A DNA stretch of 64,000 bases from contig CALUWN010000006.1 in NCBI GenBank assembly GCA_944324495.1, positions 1 to 64,000 on the forward strand, read 5' to 3'. The position numbers and the translations under genes were made by a program. Shown one piece after another: positions 1 to 7,319 of this stretch. Below the pieces are notes generated by a model. That model did no database searches. It saw only the letters and a program-made list of their open reading frames with translations, and was not told where the DNA came from. Each line of letters opens with the position of its first letter. Position 1 is the stretch's first letter. Origin of the DNA: an uncultured Mucispirillum sp. (lineage in GTDB: Bacteria; Chrysiogenota; Deferribacteres; Deferribacterales; Mucispirillaceae).

Positions 1-130
1 TATTTAAAATATTATGAGTGTTTGTATTTATTATATTTAAGATTTTTTTGCCTAATGGCTCAGTATATACAGGAAAAGTGTGTCATATTGAGCGTAAGCG
101 AAATATCTTATTTAACTTTTATTAAAAAAT
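1..130 (+). repeat. Dispersed repeat, copy 1 (left flank of ATPase/nuclease pair)
   Basis: About 118 bases of this stretch (13-130) recur with about four differences at 2055-2171, and the whole stretch recurs inverted at 6721-6849. The recognisable blocks are GCCTAATGGCTCAGTAT, ACAGGAAAAGTGTGT and the imperfect palindrome around TTGAGCGTAAGCGAA. It may begin before the window. It ends 72 bases before the ATPase start. Confidence 0.85.
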
Positions 131-202
131 GGTAAATTCTAAAAACGATTGCAAAAAAATATATACTATGATAAAATACTAGCAAAAATAAGCAGGTTAG
201 TA

Positions 203-1468
203 ATGAAACTACATATAGAAAATATTGGTAAATTAAAAAGTGCAGATGTTACTCTTGATGGTATTACCGTTATTGCAGGTAAAAACAATACAGGTAAAAG
301 CACGGTAGGAAAAACTTTATACTGTATTTTTAACAGCCTGTATAATATTGATGAAAAAATAAAAAGAGATAAAAACATATATATAGGCAGAGTTATATTA
401 TCTTCATTAGATATAAATATACCGTCATTGTTTTTAATAACTTATCATGAAGATTTACTAGAGGATATTATAAATAAAATTAAACATAATCATTCAGATG
501 ATGTTGGGAAGTTACTTTGTAATATAACTTCTTTATATAGAGATAAGCCAGAAGATATGTCAGATTATGATGATGTTATAGATAGTGAAATAGTTGAAAA
601 TGTTATAAATAGAGTTAATGAAGCTCTTTCTATTTCTGACCAAGTGTTTTATACTCATATTGCAAATAATATTTTTAATAGTGAATTTTCTAATCAGATA
701 GTAAATTTTAATGCAGAAACTGGTGAGGCTGTTCTCAGTATAAAAAATAAAGATATCATTTTAAATATTGATAAAAAATCAGTTAGTTCTGATAATTTAA
801 TGAAGTTAAATGAAGATATTATTTACATAGAAAGCCCATTTATATTAGATAATATTGATACTTTTCATTATGATGAAATACTACCACATAGAAATAATAT
901 TATTAGTAAATTATATAGTGGAAACGATAATAAAACTATCACTTCTGAAATTATTATTCAAAATAAATTGGAAAATATTTTTAATTTATTATCCGATATT
1001 GGAATAGGTGAGTTATTTAAGGAATCATCAGATACTAGAAAAAATACTTTTAAATATAAAGAAGAAAATAGTGATAATAAAATAGAAATCTCAAATATAT
1101 CAGCAGGTATTAAAACATTTTTAATTTTAAAAACATTAATTTTAAACAGTCATATAGCAGAAAAAGGTTGTATTATACTTGATGAGCCAGAAGTACACCT
1201 GCACCCAGAATGGCAGCTTGTTTTTGCAAGATTAATAGTACTTTTACAAAAAACTTTTAATTTACATATATTACTAAATACCCATAGTCCGTATTTTTTA
1301 AGAGCAATACAAGTTTATTCTTCTAAATATGAAATAGCTAACAGGTGTAATTATTACCTGGCGGAAAATAATGAAGATGGCACAGCAAGCATTAGAGATG
1401 TAAAAGGTAGTATAGAAGAAATATATAAACTTTTACACCGTCCATTTCAGGATTTAGAAAATGAATAA
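203..1468 (+). CDS. AAA family ATPase (OLD/SMC-like ABC-type head), possible defence ATPase
   Basis: The 421-residue product has a Walker A motif GKNNTGKST near residues 26-34, a signature-like SAG at 300-302, a Walker B DEPEVHLHPEW beginning near 327 and a switch motif THSPYFLRA near 360. This order is typical of the AAA_15/AAA_21 group used in OLD, PARIS AriA, Septu PtuA and RloA ATPases. No TOPRIM nuclease domain follows, so catalysis other than ATP hydrolysis would need a partner. I chose the ATG at 203 because it starts the usual beta-strand MKLHIENIGKL; an upstream TTG at 149 is in frame but adds an unlikely extension. The next gene overlaps it by 8 bases, so the two are probably co-translated. 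The pair sits between two direct repeat copies, which suggests acquired DNA. Confidence 0.88.
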   Translation: MKLHIENIGKLKSADVTLDGITVIAGKNNTGKSTVGKTLYCIFNSLYNIDEKIKRDKNIYIGRVILSSLDINIPSLFLITYHEDLLEDIINKIKHNHSDDVGKLLCNITSLYRDKPEDMSDYDDVIDSEIVENVINRVNEALSISDQVFYTHIANNIFNSEFSNQIVNFNAETGEAVLSIKNKDIILNIDKKSVSSDNLMKLNEDIIYIESPFILDNIDTFHYDEILPHRNNIISKLYSGNDNKTITSEIIIQNKLENIFNLLSDIGIGELFKESSDTRKNTFKYKEENSDNKIEISNISAGIKTFLILKTLILNSHIAEKGCIILDEPEVHLHPEWQLVFARLIVLLQKTFNLHILLNTHSPYFLRAIQVYSSKYEIANRCNYYLAENNEDGTASIRDVKGSIEEIYKLLHRPFQDLENE

Positions 1469-2015
1469 TATTTTAGAAGATGAATATTTTATACAATATA
1501 TTTCTTCATTAAAAGATATTTCTTATAATAAAAGTGCAAAAACATTCCTTACAAATTCAGATTTACAAGTAATAAATTTTGATAAGGTAAAAGATAATTT
1601 TGTAAGTGATAAAAAAATATCCTCACCAAGTTCTGTAGATGCTCTCTATTATAATAATGGTATTTTATATTTTATTGAGTTTAAAGATGCAGAGTGTAAA
1701 GAACATATTTTGCATAAAAAGATATATGATAGTATAATAATACTTTCAAGCAAATTAAATATTTCAGTAAATGAAATAGTGAAAAATAGTATATATATAG
1801 TAGTATTTTCAAGTGAAAAGAATAAAGATATCGATTCAAAAACATATATAGAAACCCCCAATGTATATTATGATATAACAAATGCTTTTATTAAAAATTA
1901 TAATCAATATACTATCTTTTTTAAGTTAGAGCAGTTTAAAAACTATCTATTTAAAGATGCTTATACTATAAGTGAAAAAACATTTAATGAAAATATATCA
2001 AATTTTATTAAATAA
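1461..2015 (+). CDS. Putative PD-(D/E)XK-type nuclease partner of the ATPase
   Basis: I do not recognise a named family for this 184-residue protein. It contains a pattern expected of the PD-(D/E)XK nuclease fold: an aspartate at 60 (SSVDALYY), a hydrophobic strand, then E73-x-K75 in YFIEFKD. The strand-turn-strand spacing D-x12-E-x-K is normal for that fold, and an amphipathic helix follows. There is no signal peptide or membrane segment. The start overlaps the end of the ATPase gene by 8 bases. The arrangement is like two-gene ATPase plus effector defence systems, but the effector does not look like HNH (Septu) or TOPRIM (PARIS). Nuclease activity is inferred from three residues only; a transcription or DNA-binding role is possible. 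Confidence 0.6.
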   Translation: MNNILEDEYFIQYISSLKDISYNKSAKTFLTNSDLQVINFDKVKDNFVSDKKISSPSSVDALYYNNGILYFIEFKDAECKEHILHKKIYDSIIILSSKLNISVNEIVKNSIYIVVFSSEKNKDIDSKTYIETPNVYYDITNAFIKNYNQYTIFFKLEQFKNYLFKDAYTISEKTFNENISNFIK

Positions 2016-2036
2016 GGTTATAAGTTCTTTTATTCG

Positions 2037-2063
2037 CATTCGCTTGTAATGGCTTATGAGTGT
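2037..2063 (+). repeat. 27-base direct repeat, copy A
   Basis: CATTCGCTTGTAATGGCTTA followed by TGAGTGT matches 2351-2377 with one mismatch (G versus A at base 10). It runs into the left end of dispersed repeat copy 2, so it may be an extension of that element. Confidence 0.75.
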
Positions 2064-2190
2064 TTGTATTTATTATATTTAAGATTTTTTGCCTAATGGC
2101 TCAGTATCTACAGGAAAAGTGTGTAATATTGAGCGTAAGCGAAATATCTTGTTTAACTTTTATTAAAAAATACATACTTAGATTTTTTAA
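2055..2190 (+). repeat. Dispersed repeat, copy 2 (right flank of ATPase/nuclease pair)
   Basis: Same orientation as copy 1, with about 96% identity by eye over 117 bases (2055-2171). Differences are one base in a T run, ATATAC to ATCTAC, GTCATA to GTAATA and CTTATT to CTTGTT. The right end continues through a TACTTAGATTTTTT block (to 2190) that is also present in inverted copy 3 but missing from copy 1. Confidence 0.85.
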
Positions 2191-2233
2191 ACAATCGTTT
2201 CGGTCGCAGTGAATACTCTCTCACTCACTAAAG

Positions 2234-2250
2234 GGCTTTATCCTAAAGCC
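2234..2250. other. Small hairpin
   Basis: GGCTTTA-TCC-TAAAGCC forms a perfect 7-bp stem with a 3-base loop. No T tract follows on either strand, so it is not a clear intrinsic terminator; it may belong to the repeat island. Confidence 0.35.
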
Positions 2251-2350
2251 TAAGATAAAAAAACCTTGCGTATGAAATAAGTCGCTCAGTGATAATATAA
2301 CTTTAGCTCCTAAAAATGGATAAAAACTATTAATATTTTACTAACTTTCA

Positions 2351-2377
2351 CATTCGCTTATAATGGCTTATGAGTGT
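2351..2377 (+). repeat. 27-base direct repeat, copy B
   Basis: CATTCGCTTATAATGGCTTA followed by TGAGTGT, one mismatch from 2037-2063. The bases that follow differ from copy A, so here the block stands alone without the rest of the dispersed repeat. Confidence 0.75.
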
Positions 2378-2516
2378 GTGAATAGTTTTCTTATGACGTT
2401 TTCAATTGTATAGGGTTGTAACAATCTTAATACTAACTTACCCTACATACTTTTTTATTGATTTTATATGATAAATTATGCTTAAATCAATATATGAAGA
2501 TTTTTAGCAGGGTAAT

Positions 2517-3053
2517 ATGAAAATAAAGTATATTTTTACCATAATAACCATTTTATTTACTATATCATGTGCTGATGATGTTACAAAACAAACATTTAAG
2601 TATACAAAAGCATCAGGGAACTTGGAAAAAATCAATTCTATGCCTGCAAATGGCAGTAGTGCTGTGTGTATAGATGTTAATAATAAACATGTGCTTGATT
2701 TACAGTATAGAATGGTATCAAATGGTTTGTATGGTGATAATCCTGATGCAGATAAAAAAAACAGCTATTTAAAAGTAGTAAGTGGCAGGCTTTATGTTGA
2801 TGGAGTTGCTTTGGTTGTTGATGCTGTTGATGATAGAGTGTTATACTATAATACTACAATAGATGATATGGTGGGTATTGTTGATATAAGAGGGATAGAG
2901 CAGTTTATAAACCAAGGGGAGCATGAAGTATCATTTTATATAACAGCAATAGAATACAGTGGCAGTGGCACACCAACAGGTGATGCGGAAACATTTGGTG
3001 CAGTATTTGGCAAAGTAAAGTTTGATAGCACTGGTTCAAATTGTAATTTCTAA
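2517..3053 (+). CDS. Putative lipoprotein of unknown function
   Basis: The 178-residue product begins MKIKYIFTIITILFTISC, a short basic n-region and hydrophobic core ending in a lipobox-like TISC, so the mature protein should start at Cys18 and be lipidated. The rest is polar, with beta-strand-like segments and no membrane helix; a second cysteine lies near the C-terminus (SNCNF). I recognise no family. An AGCAGGGTAAT stretch precedes the ATG at ribosome-binding distance. A second, unrelated lipoprotein gene follows with its own promoter. Confidence 0.7.
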   Translation: MKIKYIFTIITILFTISCADDVTKQTFKYTKASGNLEKINSMPANGSSAVCIDVNNKHVLDLQYRMVSNGLYGDNPDADKKNSYLKVVSGRLYVDGVALVVDAVDDRVLYYNTTIDDMVGIVDIRGIEQFINQGEHEVSFYITAIEYSGSGTPTGDAETFGAVFGKVKFDSTGSNCNF

Positions 3054-3059
3054 AATAGA

Positions 3060-3078
3060 TATTACTTTCATAGTAATA
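3060..3078 (+). terminator. Weak terminator-like hairpin
   Basis: TATTACT-TTCAT-AGTAATA forms a short A+T-rich stem just after the lipoprotein stop. The downstream T run is poor (ACAATCTTTC). Confidence 0.3.
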
Positions 3079-3117
3079 CAATCTTTCATATAAAAAAATA
3101 TTTTATCTTTTTATATA

Positions 3118-3145
3118 TTGACAAATAATGTCGTTAGGGTATAAT
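3118..3145 (+). promoter_or_regulatory. Consensus sigma70-type promoter
   Basis: TTGACA at 3118-3123 and TATAAT at 3140-3145 are both exact consensus hexamers, separated by 16 bases. The transcript would start near 3152, about 27 bases before the lipoprotein ATG. It is the strongest promoter match I saw in the window. Confidence 0.8.
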
Positions 3146-3178
3146 ACCAACTAACAAAATTTATAAAAGGAGAAGAAA

Positions 3179-3940
3179 ATGAAAAAGTCTTTTTTATTTT
3201 TACTTATTAGCATTATGACTGTTTTCTTAATTGCAGGCTGTGCTGAAGACACTACTAAAGGAGAAGGGGAAAATGGTGAAACACCAAGTGGCACTTCATT
3301 AACTCCAGAAATGTTGGAACAATTAAAGGGTAATTATGATGTAACTTTTTTTGGTTCTCAAGTTATTAATGCAAGAGATGCGAGTAGTCCTTTCTTATTA
3401 GGTATGGCAGATTTAGCATATATTTCAAATGATTGTGCTAAGGCTGCAGAATTATATCCTGATGTTGTTAATAAACAAGAAGGAAGTACAACAAAAAATC
3501 AATGTAATTCATCAAATCAAGCACAATTACTTGATGGTAAAGTAGTTATTTCTACTGACAATAATCAAATTGGTATAACATCTAGAGTGCAATTATATAG
3601 TGGATTTATGGAACAAATGTCACCGTCTGATATGTATCAATACACTGAATATTACCCTACAGATAGAACTTCTGGCAAAGGAGTAAAGGGTTATACTTAT
3701 GATGCTGACAACAAAAAACCAACAGCAACTGCAATAGATTTCTCAGAAAGTCCATATACTGTAACAATTAATACAGATGGTACTGTTCGTATTGATATGA
3801 CATTAGTTGGTAAAACAGTTTCTACTATGGGTCAATCAATGACTGTTGATGCAAAAAATACTATTCTTCTTAAAAAAATAAGTGAAGATACAACACCTCT
3901 TGAAAATAAAGTTGTGGCTGCATTTCCTACAAAACCATAA
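3179..3940 (+). CDS. Putative lipoprotein of unknown function
   Basis: The 253-residue product starts MKKSFLFLLISIMTVFLIAGC, a clear signal peptidase II signal with lipobox IAGC and Cys at residue 21. A flexible Gly/Thr/Glu-rich linker follows (near 22-40), then a soluble, probably periplasm-facing domain without a recognisable motif. It is preceded by a strong AGGAGAAG ribosome site and a consensus promoter, and followed by a good terminator, so it is a monocistronic unit likely to be well expressed. No homologue comes to mind. Confidence 0.75.
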   Translation: MKKSFLFLLISIMTVFLIAGCAEDTTKGEGENGETPSGTSLTPEMLEQLKGNYDVTFFGSQVINARDASSPFLLGMADLAYISNDCAKAAELYPDVVNKQEGSTTKNQCNSSNQAQLLDGKVVISTDNNQIGITSRVQLYSGFMEQMSPSDMYQYTEYYPTDRTSGKGVKGYTYDADNKKPTATAIDFSESPYTVTINTDGTVRIDMTLVGKTVSTMGQSMTVDAKNTILLKKISEDTTPLENKVVAAFPTKP

Positions 3941-3965
3941 GGAACATCTAAATAACAATATATAC

Positions 3966-3990
3966 AGGTGGGTTTAATACCCACCTTATT
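3966..3990 (+). terminator. Rho-independent terminator
   Basis: AGGTGGGT-TTAAT-ACCCACCT gives a perfect 8-bp stem with a 5-base loop, followed by TATTTATTAT. It lies 26 bases after the lipoprotein stop codon. Confidence 0.75.
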
Positions 3991-4411
3991 TATTATATAA
4001 TTATACAATTAAAGTTCATAAGTAATTTTATTGAAAAATAAATACCTATTCAGTATAATCAATCAATAATTATCAGTATATTTAATATAATTTATTATTA
4101 TATTTTTTACTTTTTAAACTAATATAATTATGTATAATATAGTATGTAAAATTAGTATTTATTGATATTATCTATGATGTAAAATTATCAATTTGGCAAA
4201 ATTTGTTAGACTGTATATAGGAAATTTATTTTCTTATCTATAGTAAAGTGAATATGAATGTTAAGTATAAACTAATAAATATCTTTGTTATCTACTATCT
4301 TTTTTAATGTCACAATATATGATAGTTTTAATGGCATATAATTCATAATTTTAGATATTATTACATATATTGAGTATAAACAACATTATCTAACAATAGA
4401 GTATTGATTTA
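3991..4411. other. A+T-rich gene-free spacer between converging units
   Basis: Several hundred bases of nearly pure A/T with many stops in all frames. I see no gene, no clear repeat and no convincing promoter. It separates the plus-strand lipoprotein unit from the minus-strand lipoprotein/barrel unit. Confidence 0.6.
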
Positions 4412-4446
4412 GTATAAAAAATGGGATAGGTAATCTATCCCATTTT
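4412..4446 (-). terminator. Rho-independent terminator of the minus-strand lipoprotein gene
   Basis: A perfect 12-bp stem, AAAATGGGATAG / CTATCCCATTTT, with loop GTAAT. Read on the minus strand it ends in TTTTTT and lies 9 bases past the stop at 4456. Confidence 0.85.
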
Positions 4447-4455
4447 AATAAAATA

Positions 4456-5538
4456 TTATTTTGTAAAATAGTTTGTATTTTTAATTTGAACTACTGGTAG
4501 TAAATTTAATGAACTATTTTGAATAAATTTTAATCGCATAGTTACTTTATTACCACTATCTCCAAAAGTCATATCACTGTAATTAGTATCTTTTGGGTTA
4601 TAGTCAATTTGTGTTGTTCTAATAGTAACATCATTATCTTTTAAACCAATTAAGCCAACTTTTTCAAATGCACTATTCAAACCACCAGAATAATCATCAC
4701 CAGTTAATTTATAACTATTAGTTTTATAATACATATTGCTAGCCTGCTCATCAGTAGTTAAAAGACATTGTTTTAATGGACTATTATTTTCTACTTGAAC
4801 TTTAACTGTTATTGGTATTATAACATCAACAATATTAGATGCTAAACTAGGGTTTACTACCATTTCACCTGCAAAGTCTGTTCCACCATAGTATGGTTGA
4901 CTATTACAAGTGATACTTTCTATTCTGTAATAACCTATATATTTCATAGCACCATCAACATTTGTACAGCTGTTTGGGTCTTCATTACCACCAATTAATG
5001 GGTCACATACTGTATATGATTTTGTAACTTCTTCTTCAGTAGTACTATCAGTAACATTTGTCATAGTATCTGCAATTTTTCTAAGTGCTGAAATTTTATA
5101 TGTATTACCATTTGTATTAATAATTATTGGGTTTGTTAGAGTAATATGACTTCTATCATTTTCAGTTGTTTCATCAATTGTAACATTACCTAAAGGTGTA
5201 AGAGTAGGTTGTACAGTAAGTGAACCATTATCTTTATAGCCTTGGTTATAAACTGCATAGTTATATTCTAGTGTATTATTAGTTTTATTTGGGAAAATAT
5301 TTATTATCCCATTTAAATAATCAATATCTATTTCTGATTTTAATGGGTCAGTAACTATTACACTTGGTTTATAGTTTCCAATAAATGTATCTAAATTATT
5401 CATATCTAATGGAGTATTTTTTTCTGTTACAAAAGGTTTTGGGTCTGGTACTGGTTTATCTTCTAAAGCTGCACAGCCCATAAGCATTATAAATGATAGT
5501 AATGAAAAAGTTAAGATTTTTAAAAATGATTTATTCAT
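4456..5538 (-). CDS. Putative lipoprotein, probably partner of the upstream barrel
   Basis: The 360-residue product begins MNKSFLKILTFSLLSFIMLM followed by GC, with Cys22 as the predicted lipidated residue. A Pro-rich linker (DKPVPDPKP) follows and then a Thr/Asn-rich, beta-rich region with no recognised domain; several cysteines are scattered in the middle (CDP, SCTNV, TCNS, QCLL). It starts 21 bases after the stop of the outer-membrane barrel gene and shares its transcription unit, which ends at a strong terminator. This suggests a barrel-associated surface or periplasmic lipoprotein, but that is inferred from position only. Confidence 0.72.
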   Translation of the reverse strand: MNKSFLKILTFSLLSFIMLMGCAALEDKPVPDPKPFVTEKNTPLDMNNLDTFIGNYKPSVIVTDPLKSEIDIDYLNGIINIFPNKTNNTLEYNYAVYNQGYKDNGSLTVQPTLTPLGNVTIDETTENDRSHITLTNPIIINTNGNTYKISALRKIADTMTNVTDSTTEEEVTKSYTVCDPLIGGNEDPNSCTNVDGAMKYIGYYRIESITCNSQPYYGGTDFAGEMVVNPSLASNIVDVIIPITVKVQVENNSPLKQCLLTTDEQASNMYYKTNSYKLTGDDYSGGLNSAFEKVGLIGLKDNDVTIRTTQIDYNPKDTNYSDMTFGDSGNKVTMRLKFIQNSSLNLLPVVQIKNTNYFTK

Positions 5539-5559
5539 ATTTATTACCTCACATATACA

Positions 5560-6498
5560 CTAGAAATTAGCCTGTAATGTTACCATAGCAGTAAGACGAG
5601 TTAAAAAGCCAACTTCAGCTAATATATCAAAATACCTGTTTACAGAGTACATAACGCCTGCATTAAATGTCCAAGGGGAAGCATATTCTGCATCTGCTTT
5701 ATATTTAGATGTGATTTGTAATGGCTCATTTTGACCTATAATAGTACCTGCAGGAAGTGTAACAGTGTATGAGCCTGAAACTTGGTTACCCATTGGCATA
5801 TATGTATATTGTGTACCAAGCATAAATGCTACTTTCATATCTTTTGGAAGTGGCACGTTTACACCAACCCTAGCACCCACAATTAATGTTTGGATAATGT
5901 TATCTGTTCTATCTGTTGATGTCCAAGCGTAGTTACCATTAATAACTGCAAATGGCACAACTCTGCCTAATCTAAAACCATAAGAAAGGGCAGCACCTAT
6001 TGCACCAGTATCAGCTTTAAATGGGTTTACTTGGTCTAGTTTATAACCATTTGGCATAGCTTGGTTTCCGTCTGCCACTGCTGTAAATTTTGATTTACCC
6101 TCAGTGTGCATATATACACCAAAAATAGACATAAATGGAAGCAGGTTAATACCAGCCCTAAAACCTACAGAGTTTGTTTCCACTTTTGCATTATACATAC
6201 TAACAGGAATAGCTTGAGCTTCAGTATTAAAAGCAGGGTGGAAACCCCAGCCTCTAGCGTTAGTAATATTTTGTGGTATCTGCATATGGTAATAAATGGC
6301 AGATACAAAAAATGGTTTTGGTGGCCTCATACCTTGGGCTCTCATTTGTTTACCTAAGATTGGCAGGTAATCTTCCACAACGTGCGTCCTTTCAATAGGA
6401 GCAGGGCGTTTTTTTGTGGCATTATCTTGTGCTAATGCCACGCTGTTACTTACTATAAATGCAAGTAAAGTAAAAAATAAAACAGTAAATTTTTTCAT
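5560..6498 (-). CDS. Outer-membrane beta-barrel protein
   Basis: The 312-residue product has a Sec signal peptide ending near VALA-QD (about residue 23). Alternating amphipathic strands run to the C-terminus, which ends VTLQANF; a terminal phenylalanine after alternating hydrophobics is the usual BAM recognition signal. The mature N-terminus has a conserved-looking plug region (HVVEDYLPILGKQMRAQGM). I cannot assign a substrate; it could be a porin, a lipid-related barrel or an adhesin. It is first in a two-gene minus-strand unit with a lipoprotein, with a GAGG ribosome site and a plausible promoter at 6551-6579. Confidence 0.8.
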   Translation of the reverse strand: MKKFTVLFFTLLAFIVSNSVALAQDNATKKRPAPIERTHVVEDYLPILGKQMRAQGMRPPKPFFVSAIYYHMQIPQNITNARGWGFHPAFNTEAQAIPVSMYNAKVETNSVGFRAGINLLPFMSIFGVYMHTEGKSKFTAVADGNQAMPNGYKLDQVNPFKADTGAIGAALSYGFRLGRVVPFAVINGNYAWTSTDRTDNIIQTLIVGARVGVNVPLPKDMKVAFMLGTQYTYMPMGNQVSGSYTVTLPAGTIIGQNEPLQITSKYKADAEYASPWTFNAGVMYSVNRYFDILAEVGFLTRLTAMVTLQANF

Positions 6499-6550
6499 AA
6501 TAAATAAAACCTCATAAATAATTTATTAGATTTATATAAAAAACAAGTAA

Positions 6551-6579
6551 ATCATATATTATATTATACACAATGTAAA
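6551..6579 (-). promoter_or_regulatory. Putative promoter of the barrel/lipoprotein unit
   Basis: On the minus strand, TTTACA (6579-6574) and TATGAT (6556-6551) are separated by 17 bases and lie about 50 bases upstream of the barrel ATG. Confidence 0.5.
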
Positions 6580-6658
6580 GGAAATATTATATAATAATAC
6601 ATTTTTAAGTTAAATGTAAAATAGTTGCTGTTAGTTTGTATTTTATGGGTATATTAAC

Positions 6659-6693
6659 CGCTACGCTCAATATTACACACTTTTCCTGTAGAT
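6659..6693 (-). repeat. Dispersed repeat fragment (copy 3b)
   Basis: On the minus strand it reads ATCTACAGGAAAAGTGTGTA followed by ATATTGAGCGTAGCG, matching the centre of copy 2 exactly up to the palindromic core, where two bases are missing. It sits just outside copy 3 in the same orientation. Confidence 0.7.
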
Positions 6694-6700
6694 GTATAGA

Positions 6701-6849
6701 TTAAAAAAATCTAAGTATATATTTTTTAATAAAAGTTAAACAAGATATTTCGCTTACGCTCAATATGACATATTTTGTCAGTATATACTGAGCCATTAGG
6801 CAAAAAATCTTAAATATAATAAATACAAACACTCATAATATTTTAAATA
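6701..6849 (-). repeat. Dispersed repeat, copy 3 (inverted)
   Basis: The reverse complement matches copy 1 from its first base, and at its right end also contains the TACTTAGATTTTTT block of copy 2. The centre differs (TATATACTGACAAAATATGT in place of the ACAGGAAAAGTGTGT block), while the GAGCGTAAGCGAA core is intact. Confidence 0.8.
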
Positions 6850-6958
6850 ACTTTAGCAAAATAATATTTATAAATATTTATCCTTATTTTATGTACTAGT
6901 GTTATTTTACATATAAACGCTCTTCAAATGGTATGCGAAATTATTTTTTTGGAATGTT

Positions 6959-6997
6959 TTGCCAGCTACTTGAGAGCGAAGCGAGTTGTAGTGGCAA
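6959..6997. repeat. Imperfect palindrome with GAGCGAAGCGA core
   Basis: TTGCCAGCTAC at the left pairs with GTAGTGGCAA at the right (one unpaired base). The loop contains GAGCGAAGCGA, close to the GAGCGTAAGCGA core of the dispersed repeat. It looks like a second REP-like repeat type in the same island. Confidence 0.5.
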
Positions 6998-7182
6998 TGG
7001 AAAAACAATAATGAGTGATTATACCTTTGGAGCTTTATAGGTAAAATAACAAAACACCCGTTTCTGAGATTTTCGGCGTAAAGATATAGAAAGGTAAAAA
7101 TATGGCAGTAAGATATTAATAGATTATATTTAATTTAAATATATCTAAAACTGTTATATTTTTCAAGTTTACAATTTCATTT

Positions 7183-7235
7183 TCTTACGCTCAATATGAC
7201 ATATTTTTCCTGTAGATACTGAGCCATTAGGCAAA
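7183..7235 (-). repeat. Dispersed repeat fragment (copy 4, inverted)
   Basis: The reverse complement contains GCCTAATGGCTCAGTATCTA, CAGGAAAAATATGTCATATT and GAGCGTAAG in the same order as copies 1 and 2. The poly-A/T ends are missing. Confidence 0.7.
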
Positions 7236-7319
7236 GAACACTAAAATATTATAACTTTTAATTGCAATATCCAATTTATTATGTTAATTTCACTTGATTT
7301 TACAATTACTGGAGGTTAT

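Larger units (their letters stand above)
2016..2516. other. Gene-free repeat-rich intergenic region
   Basis: No credible coding region. It holds dispersed repeat copy 2, two copies of a 27-base direct repeat 314 bases apart, and a small GGCTTTA/TAAAGCC hairpin. I found no convincing promoter for the following lipoprotein gene. Confidence 0.7.
6499..7319. other. Long gene-free, repeat-rich intergenic region
   Basis: About 820 bases with no credible gene. It contains the minus-strand promoter at 6551-6579, three inverted copies or fragments of the dispersed repeat (6659-6693, 6701-6849, 7183-7235) and an imperfect palindrome at 6959-6997. The ribosome site GGAGG for the next gene is at 7311-7315. 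Confidence 0.7.

Noticed and set aside
1-2377. CRISPR array suggested by recurring repeat blocks
   Set aside because: Copies are far apart (2 kb), long, modular and partly inverted; there are no regular spacers or cas genes.
6920-7015. Short frame starting ATGGTATGCG as a small gene or gene remnant
   Set aside because: It runs through the palindrome, has no ribosome site and translates into a composition unlike nearby proteins.
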